NCBI RefSeq assembly: GCF_001723175.1
Contig: NC_064650.1
Location: 806,001 to 870,000 of the forward strand
Direction: 5' to 3'
Source: Penicillium oxalicum
Lineage: Eukaryota; Ascomycota; Eurotiomycetes; Eurotiales; Aspergillaceae
Length of the DNA stretch: 64,000 nt
Shown here: positions 23,289-34,178 of the stretch, in pieces
Position numbering within the stretch: position 1 is the first letter of the stretch
Layout: each line of letters opens with the position of its first letter
Notes under the pieces: generated by a model
Database searches by the model: none
The model's input: the letters and a program-made list of their open reading frames with translations, nothing else
Told to the model about the DNA's origin: nothing
Program-made: the position numbers and the translations under genes

Positions 23289-25001
23289 ATGCAGACTTCC
23301 AGCGAAAACGCTGACAAGCCACGCGGGGTCGAGCCTGGGGAGTTAGAATCAACCGGCTGTTCCTCAACGGCTGATCATCTCAGAAACGCAAGCTCAGTCG
23401 CAACGATGCTTCGAGTCTCGCTCTGGGTGGCATTTGCAGCATGGCATACCACCTTTGATGAAGGCTTTGCGGGCACGGTCTTGATCATGCCTTCGTATCA
23501 AAAAGCCTTTGGGACCTGTCACCAGCGTATGGACTTAGCCCTTGGCTACATTGTTGAGGAGTGCTCGCTCACACCACTCCAACAATCACTCATCAGTCTG
23601 AATTACCTGTTCATCGGTATCGGGGGAGGTCTATCAGCCTTGACAGGAAAGTATACTGGCCGTCGTGGGGCCATTCAGATCGGATGCACGCTGGCAGTTG
23701 TTGGAGCTGCTGGTATGCTTGGAACTGGAGATGGATCACGGCACACATTTTTGCACTACATGGTCTGTAAATGTATCGGCGCGCTCGGCCTGGGACAACT
23801 CATCTCTGCTTCTCTGGCGTACGGATCCGAATGCATCTTTGCCAGCAAGCGTGGCTTAGGGCTGGGAATCTACAACGTCGGGCTCGCCTTTGGCAATCTC
23901 TCATCTGCTGCGGTGTGCGCAGGGTCAGCACGCCTGGAGCCGGACAACAACTGGCAGTGGAAGATTCCCATCTTGGCCCAGATCCCTCTTGGTATCATCC
24001 TGGGAGTTGGAATCCTTTTACTTCCCGAGTCCCCTCGGTGGATTTTGAACAACGACGAGAATGGCGAGGAAGAGGCCCGCAAAGCATTCAGTTTGCTCTA
24101 TCGAATCTCCGCCAACTCACCCGAGATCACTTCTCAGATCGCCGATGTTAAAGCCCACATCAAGGCCGAAAGAGCCAATGCTGCTGCGTCAACTTGGTAC
24201 GAGATTTATTCCAAACCTCATTTCCGCCGAACCTGGACTTCTGCTCTCATCATGATTGGTCTTTCCATCACTGGCATTCAATTTGTTCAACCCTATGCAG
24301 CTCTCTTTTTGCAAGGCGTTGGGATCCACGATCCTTATCTCATCAACGTGATCATCGGTCTTTGTATCCTCGGCGGAGCTTGTCTGGGCCCTTTTATTGT
24401 GGAACATGCCGGCCGTCGATTCGCTATACTTTCTGGATACACCGCCATGGGCATTTGTATGCTGATCCTGTCAGCCGTCAGCAGTGCCCTCGGATCGGGA
24501 GACATTTCACAAATCGTAGTCGTCGTCTTCCTCTGCCTCTGGTCGTTTGTCTTCGGGGGCACCATCGCACCAAGCGCGGGCCTGGCTGCTGTCGAGATGC
24601 ACAGCGTGAGACTCCGAACATATGGCCAAGCGCACACGACCAGCCTCTACGGAATATTTTCCTTTGGCGCCATTTTCTGGACACCCTACATGTTGAATAA
24701 GGATTATGGAAACATGGGCCCTAACGTCGGGTACTTTTATGCGGCCGTTACCGTCGTCATTGGAGTCTTGGCCTACCTGTTGGTCCCTGAGACTGCCGGG
24801 CTGACTTTGGAACAGATCGACGATGTCTTTAACTCGGGTGTTCGCCCTTGGAAGACGTCAATTCAGAGAAACAAGGTCATCGTGCGGACCAAGAACCAAG
24901 AGCTTCTAGAGGGACACAGTCCAACAACAGAAGAAGAAGTAGAGCAACAGGAAGACGAAAAAAGAAATGAACGTCCCAAACCATCCGTCGAGATGTCTTG
25001 A
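23289..25001 (+). CDS. MFS sugar transporter
   Basis: An intronless gene of 570 codons from the ATG at 23289; a TTG two codons earlier is not a plausible start. About 12 hydrophobic spans are visible. Sugar-porter signatures are present: GKYTGRRGAIQIG in loop 2-3, LPESPRWILNNDENGEEEARKAF before the central loop, EHAGRRFAILSGY in loop 8-9, and LVPETAGLTLEQIDDVF after the last span. The N-terminal 35 residues and the acidic/basic C-terminal tail (EEEVEQQEDEKRNE) are cytosolic. These features place it in the fungal sugar-porter family of plasma-membrane proton symporters. The substrate (hexose, disaccharide, quinate or other) cannot be read from sequence. No neighbour suggests a dedicated pathway, although a secreted GH3 glycosidase lies 9 kb away. 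Confidence 0.88.
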   Translation: MQTSSENADKPRGVEPGELESTGCSSTADHLRNASSVATMLRVSLWVAFAAWHTTFDEGFAGTVLIMPSYQKAFGTCHQRMDLALGYIVEECSLTPLQQSLISLNYLFIGIGGGLSALTGKYTGRRGAIQIGCTLAVVGAAGMLGTGDGSRHTFLHYMVCKCIGALGLGQLISASLAYGSECIFASKRGLGLGIYNVGLAFGNLSSAAVCAGSARLEPDNNWQWKIPILAQIPLGIILGVGILLLPESPRWILNNDENGEEEARKAFSLLYRISANSPEITSQIADVKAHIKAERANAAASTWYEIYSKPHFRRTWTSALIMIGLSITGIQFVQPYAALFLQGVGIHDPYLINVIIGLCILGGACLGPFIVEHAGRRFAILSGYTAMGICMLILSAVSSALGSGDISQIVVVVFLCLWSFVFGGTIAPSAGLAAVEMHSVRLRTYGQAHTTSLYGIFSFGAIFWTPYMLNKDYGNMGPNVGYFYAAVTVVIGVLAYLLVPETAGLTLEQIDDVFNSGVRPWKTSIQRNKVIVRTKNQELLEGHSPTTEEEVEQQEDEKRNERPKPSVEMS

Positions 25002-25665
25002 TGTCATCGCTCCTCATGTACATAATCACTTCTGGTTTGATTCTACCTAATGTGTTCACTGGTTGATTAACCTTATAACTCATGCTTTGCAGCATTTGAG
25101 CTTTTGACTACGGCTTAACGAGGTACTAGATCGCAGATTGAACCAAAAAAAAATAAGCACGCGCACAATGTTGCCACTACACAGAATATTGGACTTTATG
25201 GAAATTGAGGATAGCTAAGAAAAAGGGTTCCGAGATTGCTGCTCGCGGAGGCTTTTGCGCTGATGTACATACAGACAGGGCATCCAAAAAAAAGTCAAGA
25301 AAAAAAACCACAAATGAAAATGCAAGAGATGCACGAACTGCAGACAACTGATCAGAGCACGAGGGAAAGGATTGATGCCTATAAGAAAGAAGAATAGGCC
25401 CTGAGACGAGCTCCTGTTGGCAAGTATGGGTATAAAGAATGAACATCAGTAGATGGATAGAAATAAACAGTAGAAAATGCGTTTGAGCAGTGAGAATTCG
25501 TTGTGACTGCCGGCAGACGTCAACGATAGTCGCGCTGTGAGGTGACTGTGTAGAAAAGTGGCTGTTGAATGATGGTGAGGTCAAGATTGAAAGAGAGTCT
25601 CGAGATGCAGCCCTGAGATATGCAAAGCGAGGTGGGGTGAGGATGCACCTCTGCGTAGCTTTTCC
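25002..25665. other. Convergent 3' region between MFS transporter and Lam-like gene
   Basis: About 660 bases of 3' UTR sequence for two converging genes, with several A-rich runs (25145, 25287, 25302). I see no gene here. Confidence 0.4.
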
Positions 25666-28600
25666 TTATTGATCGCTTTGCAGTGGTTCACGCGCGGATA
25701 CGCGTGCGGCTCTGCGGCTGCTCATCATTTGCTCGAGAACATCGAGTCGCTGACGTGTGGTTCGGATGGCGTGGTCCATCTCTCGGTCAGAGACTTGCTC
25801 ATCTTGTATGCGAGTCAGCAGATCGCGCTCATCCGCAGGACTGAGGCGAAAGCGTGGGCGACCTGCGTGATCATCGGAGGCGCGATGAGGAAGAACCGGG
25901 AACGTCATACCATCCATGCCCACCCGATCCTCTAACCAATTCCACAACTCGCTCTCCTCTCGGTGCCACATTTCTTCGTAAGCAGCAAGCCGTTGAGGGA
26001 GACTCAGTCCAGAAAAGTTTGCGTCGTGGCTGTGTCGTGACGAGACGGATGGTGCACGGAAAAAGGCCAAGTATAGCAATATACCAACCACTAATACTGC
26101 GAGATTGGCGTTCAACTGGGGATGAAAAGCCATCCAAGTCTTCTTTTGACTAGGCGCCGAGTCCGCAGCAGTCTTTGAGACGGCGCTGGTGGCACTCTCA
26201 CTAGACGCTGAGCCGCCCTTCTTACGCCGCCCTTTCCCTTTGGCGACACCATTAGTCCGACCTCGGGGAACGACTGCAACCTTGAGGGTTTTTAGAAGAT
26301 CAGTACCAAAGGTGGTCTGACCATCGATCGCACCCTTTTCAATAGGACCCTTCAGCCAGCTCTTGCCGGTCCATTCAATGGTGCATGTCATCAAAAAGCG
26401 TGTTTGGTTGCCAGCAGCCCAGGTGAAAAGGTATTTGGTTTTCGTCGCGAAAACATTTCCGCTGGGCACGTCCGGTGTCTGAGTGCTCAAAGTCACAAGA
26501 ACAGCCTTCTCCAGGTCCAAAAAGTCCAAAGTTTCAGTACTGATACATTTGGTTTGTTTGGGACCAATGGAGCCATAGAGGGGCTTGATATAGGAGTACT
26601 TTCGGGTCCGGCTTTCGTTACTCAGTCCCTTCGGGGTGCCTTCGAATTGCAGCTCTCCAGACTTTTGGTTATCCACGAGGAACTTCGTCATGAATTCGCC
26701 CGAGGCGGGTCCAAAAACCAGGTTGTAAACCTTTCCTAACGGTGCGGGGATGAGTTCATCTTTAATGACCTTCTCATACTGCCCATCTGGTTCGCTGTAT
26801 TCAGTGGGGGCGTGCGTTGCTGGCCCTGGGAAGTCCGCTTCCTTCGACGTGGTCGATTTCTCGCCATTTTTCACATCGGAATATCCATTCGATGTAGCGG
26901 CGGGTGCGGGTGCAGTGGCGAGGTTACCCGAGGCTTGGCGACTCAGGCTTCCGCGAGCTGGCAATGATCTCTCACTGGCGTTCGCGCTGGGGCCGGCTTC
27001 AAAGAAACTGTCCCCATTGTCCCCTTCCTCATCCTCATCATAGACCTCATCTTCATCGGACTCATCACTTTCCGACTCGGCATCTCCCACTTTTTCGGTC
27101 TTGTCGCCAGTGCCATCAGTTACGCGCGTACCGTTCACTGAGCTCTTGAGCGCAGGATGGTTGATCTTCCATATGTTGACCATCAGATCGTAGGTCGATT
27201 CTCGGCTAAGCAAACTGCGGAAAGTATGACGAGCATGAAGAGTTTGAATAGCAATTGCGTTCGGAAAGACCATGGCCGTAGTCTCCTTCTCAATGGCCAC
27301 TATTTCGTCGAAGCTAATGACAAGCGTAGTCACCCAGCCAAGGATGTTGCTTGAGAAACAGATATGGCCTTCGGAGATGTAGATTCGACCGGCCAGGATG
27401 ATCTCTCGTTGTAGTGCGCAGCTGTAATCCTCAATTAGGTAGTCATCCTCGGGCACGCTTCTGAATAATTGATGAAAGTCTCTGTTCCGTTTTTTGCTGG
27501 TCACAGCAAAGCCTGTCAGCCGAGGAACGCTGGCATTAATGCCGGAAACACCAAGAGCCAGACCAGTGGCGCCAATTGCGCCAATGGTGGAGGCAGTCGC
27601 GCCAGAAGATCCACGATGGCGTCGTGCAAGGCGACTACGCACACTCCCAGTGCGCCGGATGCTACCACTGCCAATATCACCGTCAACAACGCTGCCATTT
27701 GGGGGAGTTTGGTCCCCGGTAAATGACGCGCCTTCTTTGGGTAGAGACACAGTGGACTGAACGTCCAATGCGTCATCACTTGGAGATCCGATGGCGGAAG
27801 GATCGGGTTTCTCGTAAGCCTGATGTACCGCGCGGGCTGCCCGTTGATGTTCAAGCCTGGCCGCCTCTTCGTCTCGATCATTCATTGTCGTGTTTCTGCG
27901 CTTTGCTGCGGAGGGCGTTTGCTTCGAGAGAAGGCTTCCATCTGCTCCGGACACACCTTCGCCGGTTGAATTTTCGATGCCTAAATGGCTGAAATTGAGG
28001 TTCCCCGAACCAAGCGGTTCGACTGTGGTCGTCTTTTGCTCCTCGCCTTTATTGGCACGACCTGATAGATCATCGGCGTTGTGGGGGGTAGGGTTCTCCT
28101 CCTTGGGGTTGGTGCTAGGGGTATTCCCGCGGCTCTTTTGTTGGGAGTTGAGAGTATTACTCAACGATGTGGCCGCGTTCTGAGCCACCGAGAAGACCGA
28201 CGAAAAGAAGCCGCCTTGTGGACCGGATCCTACTTTGGGTGTTTTCGCTTCTTCCAGGGGGCTGAGAGCGGTCACAGAAGTTGACAATTTGCTAGGCACA
28301 TGAGCGGCCGAGGCCGAGCGGGCCCTACGGTGCGATATCATATTTCCAGAGGGGCTTACAGCAATGCCAGTCTCGGGACCTGACAAAGAGGCACGGGACC
28401 CGATGGACTCGGGAGAGTCGGTTACGACATTCGATAACAACGGAGGAATGAGAGGGCGATGATCTGTCGGGGTCGGAGGCGTGACTGTGGTTTCTGGCGC
28501 CACGATGGCGTTCTGAGGAGGAGTTTTGGGCATTGGACTTGCTTGCAAAGATCTTTCGCGGGGGGGTTTCTCTGTCAGGTCCGTTCGAATTGGCTCGGGC

Positions 28601-29528
28601 AGCGATGGCGGAACTTCCGAGGTGGTTGATGCGCGCTTTTTCGACAGACTGCTTCGACGACTGCTGAACAAGCTACGTGCACTTCGACTGCTTGAGGACT
28701 TTGTGGACGCGTCGTCCTTTGCGGTCACATTCTTCTTATCGGCAGAGCCCAGAACATCCTTGATCCGCCGTCCTGGCGATGAACTGCGACGCTTACTACC
28801 CGCATCAGCCGGGACATCGAGCGTCATACTGGATTGTGTCCCCGGCCTCGAGTGGCGATCTCCCGCGTCACTCGGCGCGGACTCGGATCCAACTCCGCTC
28901 GTCCCACTGGCAACCGAATCGACATCAGCTTGACTCGCTATCGTATTGCCATTGTCGACTGGAGTCGTCTTGATGAGTGGCGAGGATAAGGTGTAGAATC
29001 CGGCATGGGAGTTGTGAGAGGTGAGGGGTGGAGTCCTATTGTCGGAGAATGAAATTTAGTCACAATTCATCCAGAGCCGGCTCTCTAGATAATTGACAGA
29101 CTCTACCTTTCGGGCTCAGAATCATCAGTCAAGAGGTTGATAGGCTCATTTTCCGGCATAATCAAGCTGGTATTCGATGATTGAATGCCGGAAGCACTGC
29201 TGCGGGAGTCGTTGGATTGGCTTTGACGCAGGTTTCGCTCGAGGAGGACTTCGGGCACAGGTGGCGCGTCACTTGAGAGCTCGTCGTGATTCTTTTTCTT
29301 TTTGTTCTTCCGCCGGGAGCTGATGAGCTTGGAGAATCCGCTGGAGCCAGCCTTGGCGGAATCAGCCGCTTCACCTCCTTGAGTTTTGGGCCGTTCCGTT
29401 GAATCGACAGAGGAACGATCGTTGCTCCGACTCGAGCGATCCATTGAATTTGAACTCGCCGACATGGTCCACGCTCGCAGAGGCCGATTACTGGTCTCTT
29501 TGAGACTGGACGATGCAGAGTCTCCCAT
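25666..29528 (-). CDS. GRAM/VASt membrane-anchored sterol-transfer protein (Lam/Ltc family)
   Basis: Two exons, 29528..29107 and 29035..25666, giving 1263 residues. The 71-nt intron has donor GTAGAG. The first 640 residues are disordered and Ser/Pro/Thr-rich. The GRAM domain lies at about 655-765 (RDFHQLFRSVPEDDYLIEDY, then GRIYISEGHICFSSNILGW). An acidic linker follows (ESDESDEDEVYDEDEEGD). One VASt (StART-like) domain spans about 890-1060 (KVIKDELIPAPLGKVYNLVF, IEWTGKSWLKGPIEKGA). A single transmembrane helix near 1125 (LAVLVVGILLYLAFF) and a C-terminal coiled region end the protein. Such proteins sit in the ER at contact sites with the plasma membrane or other organelles and move sterol between bilayers. 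Yeast Ysp2/Lam2 and Lam4 have two StART-like domains, so the single one here is closer to Lam1/3/5/6 or S. pombe Ltc1 layouts. Confidence 0.88.
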
Positions 29529-30006
29529 GCTACCGGAGCGTGGAGAATGGATGGCGCCTCGCGCGATGCGGACAGATCAGGGGACAATTCCGTGTCAGCT
29601 TACAGCATCAGCTCCAGTGTCGTAGCCAGGAGCTGATGTCGTCGTCGGGAGAAGACCGCTCGGGCGCAGAGGTTGGTTAGCAAAGAGAGGCAGAAATCAA
29701 CCGCATTGGAGAGATAGAAAGGGTGGAAAGAGGGAGTGTAAACCGAGGATGGTTGCTCTGGTGCGATTTCATCTGCGACGTGGGGGAACATTAGCTCCCA
29801 GCTTTCGGACGTGGTCTCGGCGTAAGCCACTTTGGTCAGGTGTCATTACGTAGTGATACCGAGATTGCTCCCGGTGGCCATGGCGTATTGAAGCGTGCGA
29901 CATCCAGTGACATGCATAGAACGCAGCTGCACATACATATGTAACGTACTGCAGTCCATATGATTCCGAATTCCCACGATAGCATCACCTCAATCAATCT
30001 GTATGC

Positions 30007-30333
30007 CTATGGCATGGAGGCGTAGGTACAGATGGTCAGTCTGATGAGTATGGAGTTTACAGACTCTATAGACTCGGGGGGGGGGGGGGAAGGACCTGTT
30101 TCAGGTACCTGTCCCTGAGTTTGAACTTTGTATGGTAGGTATGTTTTCGAGTCATGCGGAATATGATGTGGGTAATCATTGAACCACTGAAGCTCTCCCT
30201 GGGAGCGATACAAAGACTTCTGCGATGAGTCTTTTGGTACTGTCAATTTGTCCAGCACGTCCAGCGGTGTTGCAGATGGATTGAGACGGGCTTCTTTTTC
30301 CGCATCGAGATCGGCTTCCAACTCCGACCTCAA
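30007..30333 (-). pseudogene. Coding-like open frame without start codon, possible gene remnant
   Basis: A 108-codon frame opens at TTG (30333) and has no Met until its last residues. Its composition is protein-like and not repetitive: SELEADLDAEKEARLNPS, then PLDVLDKLTVPKDSSQKSLY and SQGELQWFNDYPHHIPHD. The part after the G run at 30076-30089 looks random. I do not recognise a family. It may be a decayed exon, a remnant of a neighbouring duplication, or chance. Low confidence. Confidence 0.25.
30076..30089. repeat. Homopolymer run of 14 G
   Basis: Uninterrupted G tract inside the coding-like remnant at 30007-30333. Confidence 0.9.
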
Positions 30334-30983
30334 CGCGCTTCAGAGTCTAATACTACAGAGCGGCTATCATACAGCAGTGCCTGGACTCTAGTTTCTGGCT
30401 CTGTTCTGGCTCTTGAAGGACTGTGCCACCCTGAGTTACATTTGACAGGTGCACTTGGTAAATTCGAGTGATGTAGTTGACTCCTCGATACCCCACTGTT
30501 CAGAATGCCGATGTAACAGCTGTGGCTGGCCGATGCTGCGCCCGGCCGCCCACACGATAATTAGTCTTGGCTTCTAGAATTGACCGTGCAGTATGCAAGA
30601 TGTGCCGCCATGAGGGAGAGCAAGTATTGAGGCTGTGGAAAGACACAGATCCCGATCGACTCTGCGCAAGGAATCTTCAATCGGTGGGCAAGTACCGTTG
30701 ACGTTTTTAAATGAGCCATACAGGTGTGTACATATTCCAATGCATAATTACAGACAAATAGCGCCTGGATGCATCGGATCGGATCCATTTGCCCTGCGGC
30801 GTTACGATACCATACAACCACCCTTCTCCGCATCAGCCTCAACTGCCACACTCGCCCAAATGGCGTCACTCTTTTCTTCCTGCCGCCCAACCTCCACCTC
30901 CGTCAGCTTTGCCCTTCTCTCGCAAAGAAGCAACGTGAAGGGCCGGTTTGAGCAGTGTACATGCACCCAAACTTTTCTCAGCC

Positions 30984-32831
30984 ATGGAGGTTGCTCCATT
31001 AACCCTAGTACGATTCCGCTAATCGCCCCACACTTCTACTTTGATGCTGGCGGCTTTCTAATAACACTCAGGCCCACACCCATGCGCGGAGTGCGGTCTC
31101 AGAGACCCGTAAATCGAACCCCGTCGCGGCGAGTGAAGAACACGATCTGGCCGCGGGCGAGTTTGCCACTGCAGCGCAAGGCACTTCTGATCCGGAGGTA
31201 AGCCAGCGATCCTGTGCGCGCAAAGCCATACCGGTCCTTACGAAATTGAAAAGGCCCTTCGTACTTTAAGACTCCTTGAACAACACCACAAAAAGCTCGC
31301 TGAAATCTTGAGATTTCAGCATGAGCATCCTTCTGGACATCCTGTGGGTTCATCCTCGAATGTCACATCGAGCGCCTCAAGTCATCCTTCTGTACCAGAA
31401 ACTCGAAGTGCAAAGACCACAGGCCAAGATGCCTTCACTCATCGTCCCAGGTTACCTGGAAATCCTCGCTTGCCTAGTCGAGAGTCATCGTCGATTGCCA
31501 GCAATTTAGCATCAGCACGAGGTATACCGGCCCAAACTCAGCGGGGATCGCCAGTCTCTCCAAGTTTGTCCACCCAGCAAGCTGGCGCAAAGATGGCCGA
31601 TGGTCCGTCAAGAGACCGACCAGGCGACATAAGACCAAGAGATGCCCGTACGCATCGGCAATCATGGACGCCTCCTTCATCCAATTCGGCTGACATCGCA
31701 TCCCGAGAAGTTGTACCTTCGAGCAAGGCCGAGGCAACTGGATCCACGAATGACCAAGACACAACGGAAGATTCTTTCCGGCGGTTTTACTCGACCTTCG
31801 AAGGGTTGATTTCGAGAATCTCAGCCCCTCTTGCATTTGCCGGGCTTCCTTTGGGGACAGAAGAAACTCACAATTCAGTCACGCCAAGCCGGAAAGCTCC
31901 TGCAGACACTAAACTCGACCGTCATTCAGCCACTTCGGATCGTACCAATGGCTTGAAAGAGCCTGATGTGAATCAACTATTCTCTCGAGCAGCTCTACGT
32001 TCCATTCATGACATGTCGGGCAGTGGGGGTCTCGGCAAGCCTGCGGAATCCTTTTACGTGGTGCCTACCACGGGAGGAACCATGTCGTATGCTGGGATTT
32101 TATCACGAGCCGAGAAAGACGCCGGAGGCAACAGCTTCGAGGAGACGGAAGACGACTTTGTCGACGCTAGAGAAACCCCATCGTCCCCGGAGATGCGACA
32201 GAGTACTGGAGCTGCCTCGCGGATGCCACGCCGTGGAGGGTCCGATAAACTCGCGCGCTTGCAGAACTCGAAAACCGTTGAGGAGCTGCAGATGGAAAAT
32301 GCGGCTCTCAAGCAACTATCCGATACCCTCTCTAAACGTCTGCATATGTGGGAAGTCAATGCACAGTCCTCATCGATGGCGCTGCAACAGTCTCTGAGGG
32401 CAATGCATCACCACAATGCTGGGCCTTCAGACTACAACCCGCAGCTTCCACATGCTTCCAGTTCGCCCGCGGCGACTCTGGTCTCCGCCCCAAGCAGGAC
32501 AGATAAAGACTCCCGGGTAAAAGAACTGGAAGAGATTGTACGGCGCGGTGAACAGGAGCTGGACAGAGTTGAGCGAGAAAATGAGAAATTGAACAAAGTA
32601 CTCGGGCGATATCGAGACCGTTGGGAAAAACTCAAGGAAGGTGCAAAGTCAAGACGTGCAGAAGGCCGGCCGGTGGAGGGACCAAGCAACCCGGGCACGC
32701 CCACTCTCGGTCATCGAAATCCTGATCTTTCAATCTCTTCGCGACCGGATGGTTCGCTGCCAGACAAGACTGCTCCCAACCGGCGAACTTCTGGTGCACA
32801 TCTTGAACGCACAGGGCCATCGGAGACTTGA
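30984..32831 (+). CDS. MIT-domain and coiled-coil protein, Atg38/NRBF2-like candidate
   Basis: My model has three exons: 30984..31007, 31072..31197 and 31254..32831, giving 575 residues. The first exon encodes only eight residues (MEVAPLTL). Residues 9-75 resemble an MIT domain: alternating helices AHTHARSAVSETRKSNP, ASEEHDLAAGEFATAAQGTS and ALRTLRLLEQHHKKLAEIL. A long disordered Ser/Pro-rich region follows. Then come a conserved-looking patch (FYVVPTTGGTMSYAGILSR, DDFVDARETPSSPE) and two coiled coils (VEELQMENAALKQLSDTLSK, VKELEEIVRRGEQELDRVER). An N-terminal MIT plus C-terminal coiled coil is the layout of Atg38/NRBF2, which dimerises and supports autophagy PI3-kinase complex I. The identity is inferred from layout, not from alignment. 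Acceptor choice before exon 3 is uncertain; the acceptor TTTCAG at 31319 also keeps frame. Confidence 0.6.
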
Positions 32832-34178
32832 GTAAGTGGCTAGCACAATGTGAAGATTCATAGGAAACTGGGCCACCATAACGCGGTCAGCTTGCATCTA
32901 TTACAGACTTCAAAGCCTCCGATGGCTCTGATCCGTATTGTTGATAACGTGCATCGATAAAACGAGGATCAAGGTTACTTCATGGCATGGAATCCTTCGG
33001 ATGTCGAAGTGACTCGTTCTCAATTACTAGGACCACCGATACACGCTACATCTACTGGACCTCGCACTTTCAAATTTTCTTTCTGATCATCAAGTCATAC
33101 CGAGTAGCTTTTGTGGAAGTGACTGCAGTTGTGCCCTAGAGCTCCAGAATGACCTTGGCAGTCGACCAAAATCTGGAAATCAAATCAAGCGTCCATGTGG
33201 TATGAATGCTAGGCATGTGCATGCTGTGTGCTTAGGTTTACCATCATGTAGAGACTGTATATCCAGGTAGCCTGGAAGGTAGAGGGAAACCTAAGACGGG
33301 GCTATGTTCATATCTATGTACAATACTGTAGAAGGATCCCCTATCATTAATGGATGTACGGTATGCCTCGTAGTAACTATTCAATATATTCTCCAACCCC
33401 ACAGAGGGAACAACATCTCTCTGACAATGGATACCTACACAATTAGTCCAAGGCAATATTTTCTCTTCATTCGGCGTTTCAAAGTTAAGGTATCGTACCA
33501 CATCTATCTAACCGCATCAAATATCCCATTCCTTCCATTTCTAATCAATCAAATATCCTACCTATTAGATAGATCATCTTCCAACCGGGGATCGAGCTTG
33601 GAACGTCAATGACAAAAGCCGGCTGCCGGGTGTAGTCTTTAGAAAATCGGTTGTTCTACAGTCACTTACTTTGTATATAGTGATCTGTAGGTAGCTCTCC
33701 TTGTTGAATGAACAGACTTTTACAGTATAAACCCATTTGATTCCTTTTATGTACATGAGGTAGCACGGTTTCTTCAGTAATACAGAATGGGCCTTACCTA
33801 GGACATGCTAGTCGAGGGAATTTTCTAGTCTCGAGCTAAGTCCGCAGTAACAGCATAGCCTTTCTTTCTTTTTTAAGAGTAGATGTTGCGGTAGATGACA
33901 CTATTGAAGTACTGTAAAACGACCATGTATCTTCTATTCAGTCAGCTGGGTTGGTTGGAGGTACTTCAAGTTAGGGTTGCGCTCGAGGACCAAATTCACC
34001 GAGCCAAAACCCTAGCCTTATTCTGTATGTGTAACTTGAGCAATGATAGAACTGCACCGAATGCTTGGCCTTTTTACTCATTCCCGCCGCACAGAACGCC
34101 ATAGAATCGGGTTGTTTTTCATATCTCCGTCTTCAATCGGCACACATTGCCGCGAATGCCTCGCCTCAACCGAGAAGC
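32832..34178. other. Convergent intergenic region
   Basis: About 1.35 kb of AT-rich DNA between two converging genes. Open frames at 33244-33501 and 33304-33612 overlap each other in antisense and are not convincing. I see no repeat or RNA gene. Confidence 0.4.

Larger units (their letters stand above)
29529..30983. promoter_or_regulatory. Divergent upstream region of the Lam-like and MIT/coiled-coil genes
   Basis: About 1.45 kb. It contains a run of 14 G at 30076-30089 and a coding-looking frame without a start at 30007-30333 (listed separately). The last 300 bases are pyrimidine-rich and should be the promoter of the gene starting at 30984. Confidence 0.4.
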
